Positions 37,118 through 45,429 of a stretch of 57,544 nucleotides of DNA are shown here, one piece after another. The translations under genes were made by a program, and so were the position numbers. The notes beneath the pieces are model-generated. The model saw only the letters and a program-made list of their open reading frames with translations. It was not told the DNA's origin and did no database searches. This DNA is from Flavobacteriales bacterium. Lineage in GTDB: Bacteria; Bacteroidota; Bacteroidia; NS11-12g; UBA9320. Numbering within the stretch: the first letter of the stretch is position 1; each line of letters opens with the position of its first letter. The DNA is taken from assembly GCA_020635455.1 (NCBI GenBank), contig JACJZT010000011.1:1-57544 (forward strand), in the 5' to 3' direction.

Positions 37118-37816
37118 ATGATAAGAATTAAAGCTTTCAGAGCTATTGATGATGAAGCTATGTGTTTGCAATATGCTCATGACCACCATATGGTTCTGAA
37201 AAATTTTAATTTAACCAACCTTACGACCAATAACATCGAATGGGCTTATGACCCGAATGTATATGTCGTGGTTGCCATATCTGAAAAAAACGGTCATTTA
37301 CTCGGCGGAATACGTATTCAAATTGCATCCGAAAATGTAAAATTACCTGTGCAAAACGCTGTTTCACACTTTGACCCCAAAATAAATGAACTTGTGGATA
37401 ATTACCGCATTAACGGAGGAACAGCGGAGCTATGTGGACTCTGGAACAGCAGAGAGGAAGCCCCACACATGGGAATTACTCTAATGCTTGTTTTAGCCGG
37501 ACTGGCAATTTCCAATCAGCTGAAAATAACGTCACTTTTTACGATTGTAGCCTCTTACACCCTAAAAATTGCCTTACAGGTCGGTTTCAGAATTGAAAAA
37601 AGTGTAGGTGTGAACGGTGAGTTTGTTTATCCAAATTCCAATTACGTCGCCAGGGTGCTGATTATGGACCCAAAGAGACTAAATCGCACGTATAAATTTT
37701 ATAAAAGGCGAATAATGGACCTCAGGCAAAATTTAAATTTTGAGAAAATTGAAACCACTCCTAAAGGAGAGGAACTTCCGGTAAAATACGACCTGAAACT
37801 TAACAGCATTACCTGA
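37118..37816 (+). CDS. GNAT/FeeM-like putative N-acyltransferase
   Basis: The 232-residue protein has no signal peptide. It shows a GNAT-like order: strand VYVVVAIS, then LLGGIRIQIAS, then a turn with TAELCGLWNSREEAPHMGIT and a helix, strand and LQVGFRIEKS. This layout recalls FeeM-type N-acyl amino acid synthases and acyl-homoserine lactone synthases, but the match is by pattern only. It lies five bases before the 7TMR kinase gene, so the two are probably cotranslated. It may make or modify an acylated signal. It could also be an acetyltransferase of other purpose. Confidence 0.55.
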   Translation: MIRIKAFRAIDDEAMCLQYAHDHHMVLKNFNLTNLTTNNIEWAYDPNVYVVVAISEKNGHLLGGIRIQIASENVKLPVQNAVSHFDPKINELVDNYRINGGTAELCGLWNSREEAPHMGITLMLVLAGLAISNQLKITSLFTIVASYTLKIALQVGFRIEKSVGVNGEFVYPNSNYVARVLIMDPKRLNRTYKFYKRRIMDLRQNLNFEKIETTPKGEELPVKYDLKLNSIT

Positions 37817-37820
37817 AAGA

Positions 37821-39983
37821 ATGGATCTCAGAAGAATCTCTGTTATACTGTTAATACTAAGCTTTAAACTTGGGTTGTCAAGTGGTTCTGTTGAATTATT
37901 CAAGGAAGATCATAACAGGGTTATCGGAAAGTACCTTGAAGTGCTTGAAGATGCTCAAGACCAATTAAGTCCTGAACAAGCCCTTCGATCAAAAAAGTAT
38001 GAAAAAAAGAACCTAAAAGTACCAAATTTAGGTTTTACAACCAGAGCATTCTGGGTTCGGTTTAATCTGGAAAACCATTGGGCCGATACATTCTTCGCCC
38101 TGCAAATAAATCAATCCTTACTTGACAAAGTTACTCTTTACGAATACAGCGATAAGGGAGACCTACTTAGCGAAACAACACTAGGCGAATTCAGCGACCT
38201 GAACAAAAGACCTTTTAAAGATCAATATTTGATCTTCAACACCTATTTAAAGAAAAAAGAAAAGAAAACATATCTGCTTAAGATCGTTTCCGGCGAACAA
38301 ATATTGCTCCCGCTTCAGGTTTCCACCATTCAACAAGCCCTGGAACGCAATCGAAACCGGGATATCCTTTTTGGGATCTATTTTGGGATCATTTTTGTGA
38401 TGATGGCTTATAATTTCTTCCTTTACTTTTCGGTTCGCGACATCAGCTATCTTTATTATGTGGTTTATATATTTTTCGTTGGATTTGCTCAGGCTTGTCT
38501 TGAAGGCTATACCTTAAAATATATGTGGCCCGACAATTTCTGGATCGCAAGCCGTTCGGTTTATTTTGCAACTTCACTGGTTTGCGTTTCTTCCATTTTA
38601 TTCATGAGGAACTTTTTGCACACCAAAGAATATACCCCAAAACTCGAGATCCTGTTTCGCTTCATATACATTTCATTTATACTATGTGTAATAGCCAACT
38701 CAATTGTTGTAAATAAATTCACACACAATTTGACCCAGATCGCCGTTGGACTGGTTTCATTTACACTTCTGTTTACCTCTTTAAATGTATATCGAAAAGG
38801 ATATCGTCCGGCAAAGTATTTTTTGATCGCCTGGATCGTTCTTATTGTGGGGGTTTTCATTTTTGTGCTTAAAGATGCCGGTATTATCGAAGCGAATGTA
38901 TTAACCACTTATACAATGCAAATTGGCTCCGCGATAGAAGTTATTTTACTTTCACTTGCTCTTGCCGACCGTATCAACATATTAAAAAAGGAAAAAGAAG
39001 AAACTCAGGCTGAAATCTTAAGAATAACCAGTGAACAGAATGTTATACTTGAAGAAAAAGTAAAACAAAGGACCCTTGAGCTTGAGCATATGAATGAAGA
39101 ACTTGAGGTGACCTTGCAACATTTAAAAGAAACGGAGAGTCAGTTGTTAATGGTTGAAAAAATGGCTTCACTTGGTCAGTTAACGGCAGGGATAGCACAT
39201 GAAATAAACAATCCGATAAATTTTGTTTCTGCCAATATCAAACCTCTGGGAATGGATATTGCCGACCTTTTGGATGTATTGAGAAAATATGAGGAAATAT
39301 CGGTCAGTCCTGATATTTTTAACTCAAAGATAGAAGAAATAAATTCCTTTAAGGAAGAGATCGATCTTCCATATCTGCAGGAAGAGATCAAAACCCTTCT
39401 TTCGGGAATAGAAGACGGTGCCAAAAGAACTGCAGAGATCGTAAAAGGTTTAAAAAACTTTTCACATTTAGACGAAAGCGACATAAAGATGGCCAACATC
39501 AACAGTGGGATCGAATCTACTTTGGTACTGCTGCGTAGTTCAATTCCGCCAAACATCAACATTGAACTGCATTTAGGTGAAATTCCCGAAATTGAATGTT
39601 ATCCCGGAAAGCTGAATCAGGTGTTCATGAACATCATGAACAACGCAGTTCAAGCCATGGAGAAAATACCTGACCGAAAGGATCATACCCTAAGCATCCG
39701 TTCATTTCTTTTTGAAAATCTTGTCGCTGTCAGTTTTGAAGATACCGGAATTGGAATGACCAAGGAAGTTAAAGACAAAATCTTCGACCCATTCTTTACC
39801 ACCAAAGATGTTGGAGAAGGAACCGGCCTCGGAATGTCTATCGTATTTGGAATTATTGAAAGTCACAAAGGCAGGATTGAAATAGAGTCGGAACCCGGTA
39901 AAGGGGCAAAATTCACCTTATATTTGCCATTGATGATGGCTAGGACCGCAAATAAGGAAGTCGTTAATGTCGAAGAAAATTAA
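37821..39983 (+). CDS. 7TMR-DISM sensor histidine kinase
   Basis: The 720-residue protein has a signal peptide (about 1-22), a periplasmic 7TMR-DISMED2-like domain (25-175; FTTRAFWVRFNL), seven membrane helices (182-386) and a coiled coil (387-445). The kinase core follows: H-box with His460 in GIAHEINNPINF, N-box NIMNNAVQAM, G1 FEDTGIGM and G2 GEGTGLGMSIVFG. The DISMED2 domain is thought to bind carbohydrate or other small ligands, so the protein should sense an extracellular compound. Its 3' end overlaps the next gene by 17 bases. The partner receivers are probably those encoded on either side. Confidence 0.93.
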   Translation: MDLRRISVILLILSFKLGLSSGSVELFKEDHNRVIGKYLEVLEDAQDQLSPEQALRSKKYEKKNLKVPNLGFTTRAFWVRFNLENHWADTFFALQINQSLLDKVTLYEYSDKGDLLSETTLGEFSDLNKRPFKDQYLIFNTYLKKKEKKTYLLKIVSGEQILLPLQVSTIQQALERNRNRDILFGIYFGIIFVMMAYNFFLYFSVRDISYLYYVVYIFFVGFAQACLEGYTLKYMWPDNFWIASRSVYFATSLVCVSSILFMRNFLHTKEYTPKLEILFRFIYISFILCVIANSIVVNKFTHNLTQIAVGLVSFTLLFTSLNVYRKGYRPAKYFLIAWIVLIVGVFIFVLKDAGIIEANVLTTYTMQIGSAIEVILLSLALADRINILKKEKEETQAEILRITSEQNVILEEKVKQRTLELEHMNEELEVTLQHLKETESQLLMVEKMASLGQLTAGIAHEINNPINFVSANIKPLGMDIADLLDVLRKYEEISVSPDIFNSKIEEINSFKEEIDLPYLQEEIKTLLSGIEDGAKRTAEIVKGLKNFSHLDESDIKMANINSGIESTLVLLRSSIPPNINIELHLGEIPEIECYPGKLNQVFMNIMNNAVQAMEKIPDRKDHTLSIRSFLFENLVAVSFEDTGIGMTKEVKDKIFDPFFTTKDVGEGTGLGMSIVFGIIESHKGRIEIESEPGKGAKFTLYLPLMMARTANKEVVNVEEN

Positions 39984-41052
39984 CATACTTTATCTCGACG
40001 ATGAGGAGAATAATTTGGTTTCCTTCAAATCAAATTTCAGAAAAGACTATAACATTTTTTTAGCTAAAAATGCTGAAGAAGCCTTTGATCTTCTTGAAAA
40101 GAACAACATCAACATCCTTATTACCGATCAAAAAATGCCTGTAATGAGTGGGGTTGAGTTTCTTGAAAAAACAATTCAAAAATATCCCGATGCCATCCGA
40201 TTGCTCATAACCGGATATTCCGACATCCATATTGTGATCGATGCGGTGAACAAAGGACAAATCCATAAATACATCGAGAAACCCTGGGATTGGGAAACCT
40301 TTAAACTCATTCTTGAAAACTGTGTTGATCTGTATTTGAACAGGATCGCCATTAAAGAAAAAAATGAGCAGCTTGAAAAAGCGCTTGACGAACTAAATCG
40401 ATTCATATACAGTGCCTCTCATGATCTGCGGTCTCCCCTTACTTCCATCCTTGGAATAATTCAGCTTGCCAAACTTGAAAAAAAAATCGATTCTGAATAC
40501 CTAGATATAATTGAAAAGAACATTCATAAACTGGATGAATATATCCGCAACATCATTCATTATTACCAAAATACCAGATCCGAACAATTGATCGAAAACA
40601 TAGACTTTAATAAGTTGATTCAACAGGAGATCGAAATGTTAAATACGGGTGAGGAAACCATTAAGTTTGAAACAAATGTTGAACAAAAGGCTTCGTTTTC
40701 AGGAGATTATTTTCGTATTCGACTAATATTCAATAATTTGATCTCGAATGCTATTAAATATAAAAACCCTGCACAAAGCCAGCATGTAATAAAAATAACT
40801 GTTCATGCAGACGAGAAAGTTGCAAAAATTATTATCAGTGACAACGGGATCGGTATTGGGGAAGATCATATCGGTAATATTTTTAAAATGTTTTACCGTG
40901 CACTTGGAAACCATAAAAAACAAGGTTCAGGGATCGGTTTATTTATTGTAAAAGAATCGGTCGAAAGGCTTAACGGTAGCATAGAAATCAAGTCAAAACC
41001 TAATGAAGGAACTGCTTTTGAGATCAACCTTCCAAACCAACATTTGAATTAA
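39967..41052 (+). CDS. Receiver-histidine kinase hybrid
   Basis: The 361-residue cytoplasmic protein has an N-terminal receiver (Asp54 in LITDQKMP, Lys105 in YIEKPW), a coiled linker, a HisKA domain with His152 in SASHDLRSPL and an HATPase domain (NNLISNAIKY, DNGIGIG, GSGIGLFIVKE). The receiver closely resembles the one encoded at 33867-34331. Having the receiver first suggests that the upstream 7TMR kinase phosphorylates it and thereby controls the second kinase. It starts 17 bases before the end of the kinase gene and its stop abuts the next start. Confidence 0.92.
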   Translation: MSKKINILYLDDEENNLVSFKSNFRKDYNIFLAKNAEEAFDLLEKNNINILITDQKMPVMSGVEFLEKTIQKYPDAIRLLITGYSDIHIVIDAVNKGQIHKYIEKPWDWETFKLILENCVDLYLNRIAIKEKNEQLEKALDELNRFIYSASHDLRSPLTSILGIIQLAKLEKKIDSEYLDIIEKNIHKLDEYIRNIIHYYQNTRSEQLIENIDFNKLIQQEIEMLNTGEETIKFETNVEQKASFSGDYFRIRLIFNNLISNAIKYKNPAQSQHVIKITVHADEKVAKIIISDNGIGIGEDHIGNIFKMFYRALGNHKKQGSGIGLFIVKESVERLNGSIEIKSKPNEGTAFEINLPNQHLN

Positions 41053-41454
41053 ATGAAGCAGAAAATTAAAGTAATGGTTATTGATGACAACGAATTTGAT
41101 CTGTTCCTGTTCGAAAAATTGTTTACTCTAAAGGAAGTGGCACACACCGTTCTTAAATTCAATTATGCCGGAGATGCCCTTTTGTTTCTTAAAGAAGCTT
41201 CAGCTGAAGAATGGCCTGAATTAATTGTTCTGGACATACATATGCCGGTTATGACCGGGTTTGATTTTCTGGATGAATATGAAAATATCCGTAGACTTAA
41301 AAATGGAAGATCCAACATTCTGATGATCTCCTCATCTCTTGATAAAGAAGACAACCGGAAAGCTGATGAAAGCGATCTTGTCTTTGCCTTGTTAAACAAA
41401 CCTGTCAACATGGAAGTGGTTGAAAAACATCTCAATGAGATGGGATATTACTGA
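41053..41454 (+). CDS. Stand-alone CheY-like response regulator
   Basis: The 133-residue protein is a single receiver: VIDDNEFDLFLFEK, Asp61 in IVLDIHMP and Lys116 in LLNKPVNM. No output domain is present. It belongs to a different receiver subclass from the two ITDQ-type receivers of the cluster, resembling Rcp1-like receivers. The ATG directly follows the TAA of the hybrid kinase gene, so the genes are translated together. It is a probable phosphate acceptor of the hybrid kinase. The final output is unknown. Confidence 0.92.
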   Translation: MKQKIKVMVIDDNEFDLFLFEKLFTLKEVAHTVLKFNYAGDALLFLKEASAEEWPELIVLDIHMPVMTGFDFLDEYENIRRLKNGRSNILMISSSLDKEDNRKADESDLVFALLNKPVNMEVVEKHLNEMGYY

Positions 41455-41465
41455 TCGTATACCTG

Positions 41466-42509
41466 CTACTTTCCCTGAAACGATTGAATTCTTTCTTCAG
41501 CGTTTTCGTGAATGTTCATGTAGAACAAATTATAATCGGCAATATGATAATTTTTAATTGAAAGAAACATTTTGCCGCGAATGTTCGGTTTATGAATGCG
41601 CAACACTCCGTCAGCAACCCTGGCATCACAAAGTTCCGGTATAACTTTCTCCATGTTTCTGAGGATCCCTCCCCGGTTGAGATCTGCGGATGCATGGTCT
41701 CCGTTTATCTTCCAGGTTAATGGATTTGTACAAACTGAATAGACCTCGGGTCTCACATAATTCTCAGGAAAATAGTTAACAGCATAGGTCCTCCACGATA
41801 AATAACAACCGGTTTCACTTGAATTGGTGCAGGGTTTAAGTTTGGTGTAGACAGAATCGTAAACCGGCATTCCCACCAAATAGGCAGCTACCAGATATTT
41901 AGCCAAAGGTTTATCGTCGAACATCTCTTTTAAAAGTTTAATCGCATGAGTTGTTCCCTGACTGTGTGAAGCCAGAATAATACCCTTTCCGTTATGGTAA
42001 TGTTCGAGATAATGTTCAAAAGCGTTTTTAACATCTTCATAAGCAAGGTTAAAAGCCCTATTTGAGCTTGCGGTATCCGGAGTTAAATATGCGTAATAAT
42101 GGGCTTGGCGGTATCTGGGTGCGTAAATATTTGCCAGTCCTGAAAACACCGAAGCCTGATATCGTATTGAGCCAAAGTCTGTTTTCGCATTCAAAACTGA
42201 ATCCTTAATATCTCCGTTCCACAAATTCACTCCGCGTGGTTCGTAGGTAAAACTGGTTGGATGTATAAAAAACACATCTATGGTTTTCATGCTGTAACAA
42301 TCTACTTTCTCTTTTCCGGCAAAGGTGTCAGAGCAATCTTTTATTTCAGGTAGGGCGGCCCAACACGAAAGATTTGAATAGTCGGGTTTTGAAGGAGTTT
42401 TTACCGGATCAAAGGGTTCTTTCAGAACAACCTTTTGAGACCACCCAAAAGAAGGAAGACCAATCAGTAAGAGTGTAAGGTACTTTAATACCTTAAGGTC
42501 ACACGGCAT
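41466..42509 (-). CDS. DUF3089 family secreted alpha/beta hydrolase
   Basis: The 347-residue protein has a signal peptide (about 1-24) and the DUF3089 pattern: TIDVFFIHPTSF, then APRYRQAHYYAY and nucleophile elbow ASHSQGTTHA with Ser183. It is probably an esterase or lipase-like hydrolase of the periplasm or surface. Substrate unknown. It ends 11 bases from the convergent receiver gene and starts five bases after the M28 peptidase gene, with which it is probably cotranscribed. Confidence 0.88.
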   Translation of the reverse strand: MPCDLKVLKYLTLLLIGLPSFGWSQKVVLKEPFDPVKTPSKPDYSNLSCWAALPEIKDCSDTFAGKEKVDCYSMKTIDVFFIHPTSFTYEPRGVNLWNGDIKDSVLNAKTDFGSIRYQASVFSGLANIYAPRYRQAHYYAYLTPDTASSNRAFNLAYEDVKNAFEHYLEHYHNGKGIILASHSQGTTHAIKLLKEMFDDKPLAKYLVAAYLVGMPVYDSVYTKLKPCTNSSETGCYLSWRTYAVNYFPENYVRPEVYSVCTNPLTWKINGDHASADLNRGGILRNMEKVIPELCDARVADGVLRIHKPNIRGKMFLSIKNYHIADYNLFYMNIHENAEERIQSFQGK

Positions 42510-42514
42510 AAAAT

Positions 42515-44098
42515 TTACCTTTGAATGCTGATTGTCTTGGTCAAAGTTTGGTTTCCGTTGGTAAACAAAACAATGTAGTTTCCTGTTTGAAGGCTTGAAA
42601 AATCAAACTTAAAACTTTGCTCTCCACGTTCGAAAAACAAAGCTTTGCTCCAGACAATTTTACCATTAAGGTCGAAAACTTCCATCTTGCTGATAACCGA
42701 ATTAAGTGCCTGAATGTTGAAAGTGAAGGCCCCTTCTGAAGGATTAGGTTGAATGTTGACCGTTATGGGAAGCGAGTGCTTGTGCAATTCACGACTTGAA
42801 AGATTAAGAATATCGTATTCAAAATATCCTACTGAAACGGGTTTTGCCATTTCGGCTGTGGTGGCAATTACAGCTTTGATCACCTTGTACATAAAATCAT
42901 AATTAAGTGTTGAATTTGCATCCGAACTTTTATGGTAATTCGGATTTCTGAAATTAGAACCATCTGTTAACATAAGGGCCTCGTTGTTATTCTCCCAGAA
43001 ATTAGTATGATCCGACCTCCTGAAATCCGGAGCAATTTCTCCGTTACCGGGTACCTCAACGCTCAAAAGATTTAATTCGGGAACGTATTTTCCGGAAGCT
43101 TCCACAAAGGACTTATTAAGGTTTTTTGAGGCCGTATTACCACAAACCACAATAAAATTCCCTTTAAAGGTATCTTTTTGCAATTGCTGATAGGCGTCGG
43201 GAAACAAAAGATTAAATCCTGTCGGAACCGATTGAGAGTTGTTTTTATCACTGAAAAATCCGATCATCTCCATGTTTAAAACCCCGGCAATGGATTCGTA
43301 GTTCTTAATTGAATTCTGAACATAATAATTGCTTCCGACCAATCCCTGTTCTTCAAAGTCGAAGCCAATAAACCTTATAGAATGTTCGAAATTAAAATTC
43401 CTTAGAACCCTTGCAGCTTCCAGAACACCCGCTACTCCACTTCCGTTGTCGTCTGCCGCCGGAGAACCATTCACACCATCGTAGTGTGCATCAATGATAA
43501 AAGTTTTCGATTCATCTTTAACTCCTGCTTTGCGACCGGTAAGGTTATAGCCATTATACGTGCTGTAAGTAAAATTCTGTCTTTCGGTCTCAAAACCATA
43601 GCTTCCAAATAATTTTTCAATGGTATCTCTCACCGTGTTCAATAAAGTTGGTGCAGAAACATGTCGAACCCCTTCAATTGAACTGCTGATGCCAAGGATC
43701 CGGTTTTGGTCGACCAGTTTTAAGATATCCGAAACGTCGACCGGCTTATTATCTGAAGCATATAAACGCAGGCGTATGTTATAAATACTTCCTGTTATTC
43801 CGGAGTATTTCCAGTACACGGTGCGGTCTATGTATGGCACAACCGTGTTTCCAACATCACCGGTAAGTTGTGATAAAGGAATTGAATCAAAATAACTGCC
43901 ACCATCTTTTGAATATTTCAGCCAAACCGAACACAGATCATTTTCCTTGTCGGTCAAGCTGTAATTCAGTTCGATCTTTTCATTGACAAGATCTACCTTA
44001 GCAAAGTTAACTTTTACAACCGGGGAAGAATTTTGTCCCTTTGCCGTAATACAAAATAAAAAAGGATAAACTATCAGAGATTGGAAGAAAGCTTTCAT
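42515..44098 (-). CDS. Secreted M28 family metallopeptidase with T9SS type A sorting domain
   Basis: A TTG at 44125 is in frame, but ATG 44098 gives a normal signal peptide (MKAFFQSLIVYPFLFCITAKG), so 527 residues are proposed. An Ig-like domain (about 25-125) precedes the peptidase. Zinc site residues are His205 and Asp217 in DAHYDG and ADDNGSG, with Glu249-Glu250 in DFEEQGLVGS. The C-terminus is a type A sorting domain (IQPNPSEGAFTFNI, then LQTGNYIVLFTNG). It should remove N-terminal residues from extracellular peptides. Confidence 0.9.
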   Translation of the reverse strand: MKAFFQSLIVYPFLFCITAKGQNSSPVVKVNFAKVDLVNEKIELNYSLTDKENDLCSVWLKYSKDGGSYFDSIPLSQLTGDVGNTVVPYIDRTVYWKYSGITGSIYNIRLRLYASDNKPVDVSDILKLVDQNRILGISSSIEGVRHVSAPTLLNTVRDTIEKLFGSYGFETERQNFTYSTYNGYNLTGRKAGVKDESKTFIIDAHYDGVNGSPAADDNGSGVAGVLEAARVLRNFNFEHSIRFIGFDFEEQGLVGSNYYVQNSIKNYESIAGVLNMEMIGFFSDKNNSQSVPTGFNLLFPDAYQQLQKDTFKGNFIVVCGNTASKNLNKSFVEASGKYVPELNLLSVEVPGNGEIAPDFRRSDHTNFWENNNEALMLTDGSNFRNPNYHKSSDANSTLNYDFMYKVIKAVIATTAEMAKPVSVGYFEYDILNLSSRELHKHSLPITVNIQPNPSEGAFTFNIQALNSVISKMEVFDLNGKIVWSKALFFERGEQSFKFDFSSLQTGNYIVLFTNGNQTLTKTISIQR

Positions 44099-44134
44099 AA
44101 ATGTAGTTTTTAACGAAAGCCTCAAAAATAATCA

Positions 44135-45289
44135 TTATGATTTAACTTCTCTACGCCCATCTGCATGCAAGGCAAAGCGTCCAAGATTGCGGTCATGAAC
44201 CTGATCCGTTTTTGGCCATGGCCATCCCCCGAATTGGGTAGCATGATAATCTTCGAATGCTTTCTGAATTTCTTCCTTAGTATTCATAACGAAGGGTCCA
44301 TATTGAATAACCTGTTCGCCTATGGGTTTACCCTGCAAGATCAACACCCGGCCTTCATCAGGGCCGTTTTCAAGTTCTACTTCAATATTCGCCTGGAGAT
44401 TTGAAGATGTATAAGAGCCAATTGTTTGACCTGATATTTTTAGTGATTTTCCTGTGTAGAAATACAAGGTTCGGTTAATTCCGGAACCTGCTTTTGGCAA
44501 GGTTAATTTTGCACCCGGTTCAAGTTTTATGTTCCAAACTGCTACTTCATTTTGAGGATCAGAAGCCCATGAATCCGGAGGAGGTTCAGGAGCTATATGT
44601 TCTCCAAATTTGCCGGCGATCACTTCTACCTCAGCTTTTAGTCCATTTGCATCTTTGGAATGATGCACCGGGATTGAGTCGCTCCACAACATTTTAAAAT
44701 GAGGTGGTACCATTTTATTTCGGGCAGGCAAATTCAACCAAATCTGGAACAATTCCATCGGGTTTTCTTTGTCTTTATTCAATAATGGAAACATTTCTGA
44801 ATGTTGCACTCCCCCACCGGCAGTCATCCACTGAACATCCCCATTCCCATATCTGCCTGCTGCACCAAGAGAATCCGCATGATCCACAATACCTTCCCTG
44901 ACAATGGTAATGGTTTCAAAACCACGGTGTGGATGACCGGGAAATCCAGGAACCTTCTTCCCATGATACATTCTAAAACCGTCTTTAATGATAAAATCAT
45001 CTCCCAGATGCCTGCCACTTAAGGATACATCCGGACCGCAAATTTCATTGCCTTTGGGAAATTTATCTTCATGATGAACGCAAAACAAAAATGGATCTGA
45101 AGTTTCCCATTGAAAACCCATGGGTTTATTGTTTAATACCGGATTCATAGATTCTGACTTTAATTTCTGGTCTTTAGAGAACTGGTTTTTTATTTTATTT
45201 CCAAACAAGATTACCGGAGCGGCAAAGACCGCTGACAAACCCAAGGTCATCCGGTTAATAAAACTTCTTCTTTCTATTTTGTCTGACAT
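44135..45289 (-). CDS. Pirin family protein with Tat-type signal
   Basis: A TTG start at 45352 is in frame, but ATG 45289 places ERRSFINRMTLGLSAVFAAP at the N-terminus, a Tat-like signal. The 384-residue protein then has the pirin bicupin: metal ligands His119 and His121 in GHPHRGFETITIV and His163 and Glu165 in GGGVQHSEMF. Some pirins are quercetin dioxygenases and others are regulators. An exported pirin folded before transport would suit the Tat route. A candidate minus-strand -7 box (TATCTTTG) is the complement of 45350-45357. Confidence 0.9.
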   Translation of the reverse strand: MSDKIERRSFINRMTLGLSAVFAAPVILFGNKIKNQFSKDQKLKSESMNPVLNNKPMGFQWETSDPFLFCVHHEDKFPKGNEICGPDVSLSGRHLGDDFIIKDGFRMYHGKKVPGFPGHPHRGFETITIVREGIVDHADSLGAAGRYGNGDVQWMTAGGGVQHSEMFPLLNKDKENPMELFQIWLNLPARNKMVPPHFKMLWSDSIPVHHSKDANGLKAEVEVIAGKFGEHIAPEPPPDSWASDPQNEVAVWNIKLEPGAKLTLPKAGSGINRTLYFYTGKSLKISGQTIGSYTSSNLQANIEVELENGPDEGRVLILQGKPIGEQVIQYGPFVMNTKEEIQKAFEDYHATQFGGWPWPKTDQVHDRNLGRFALHADGRREVKS

Positions 45290-45398
45290 ACTGATCTTAA
45301 CCTTAATTACAAAACAATTTATGGGAATCTTGGTTTTGCTAAAGTTTACCAAAGATAAAAATAAATTTGAAACAATGGTTCTGTAATGCTTTTGTAAT

Positions 45399-45414
45399 GT
45401 ACTTTTGAAAGTAC
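45399..45414 (+). promoter_or_regulatory. Inverted repeat overlapping a candidate -7 box
   Basis: GTACTTT-TG-AAAGTAC is a seven-base inverted repeat. TACTTTTG within it (45400-45407) fits the TAnnTTTG box. It lies 16 bases upstream of the ankyrin gene start and may be an operator. No good -33 TTG is present. Confidence 0.35.
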
Positions 45415-45429
45415 AATATTAATAAACTT

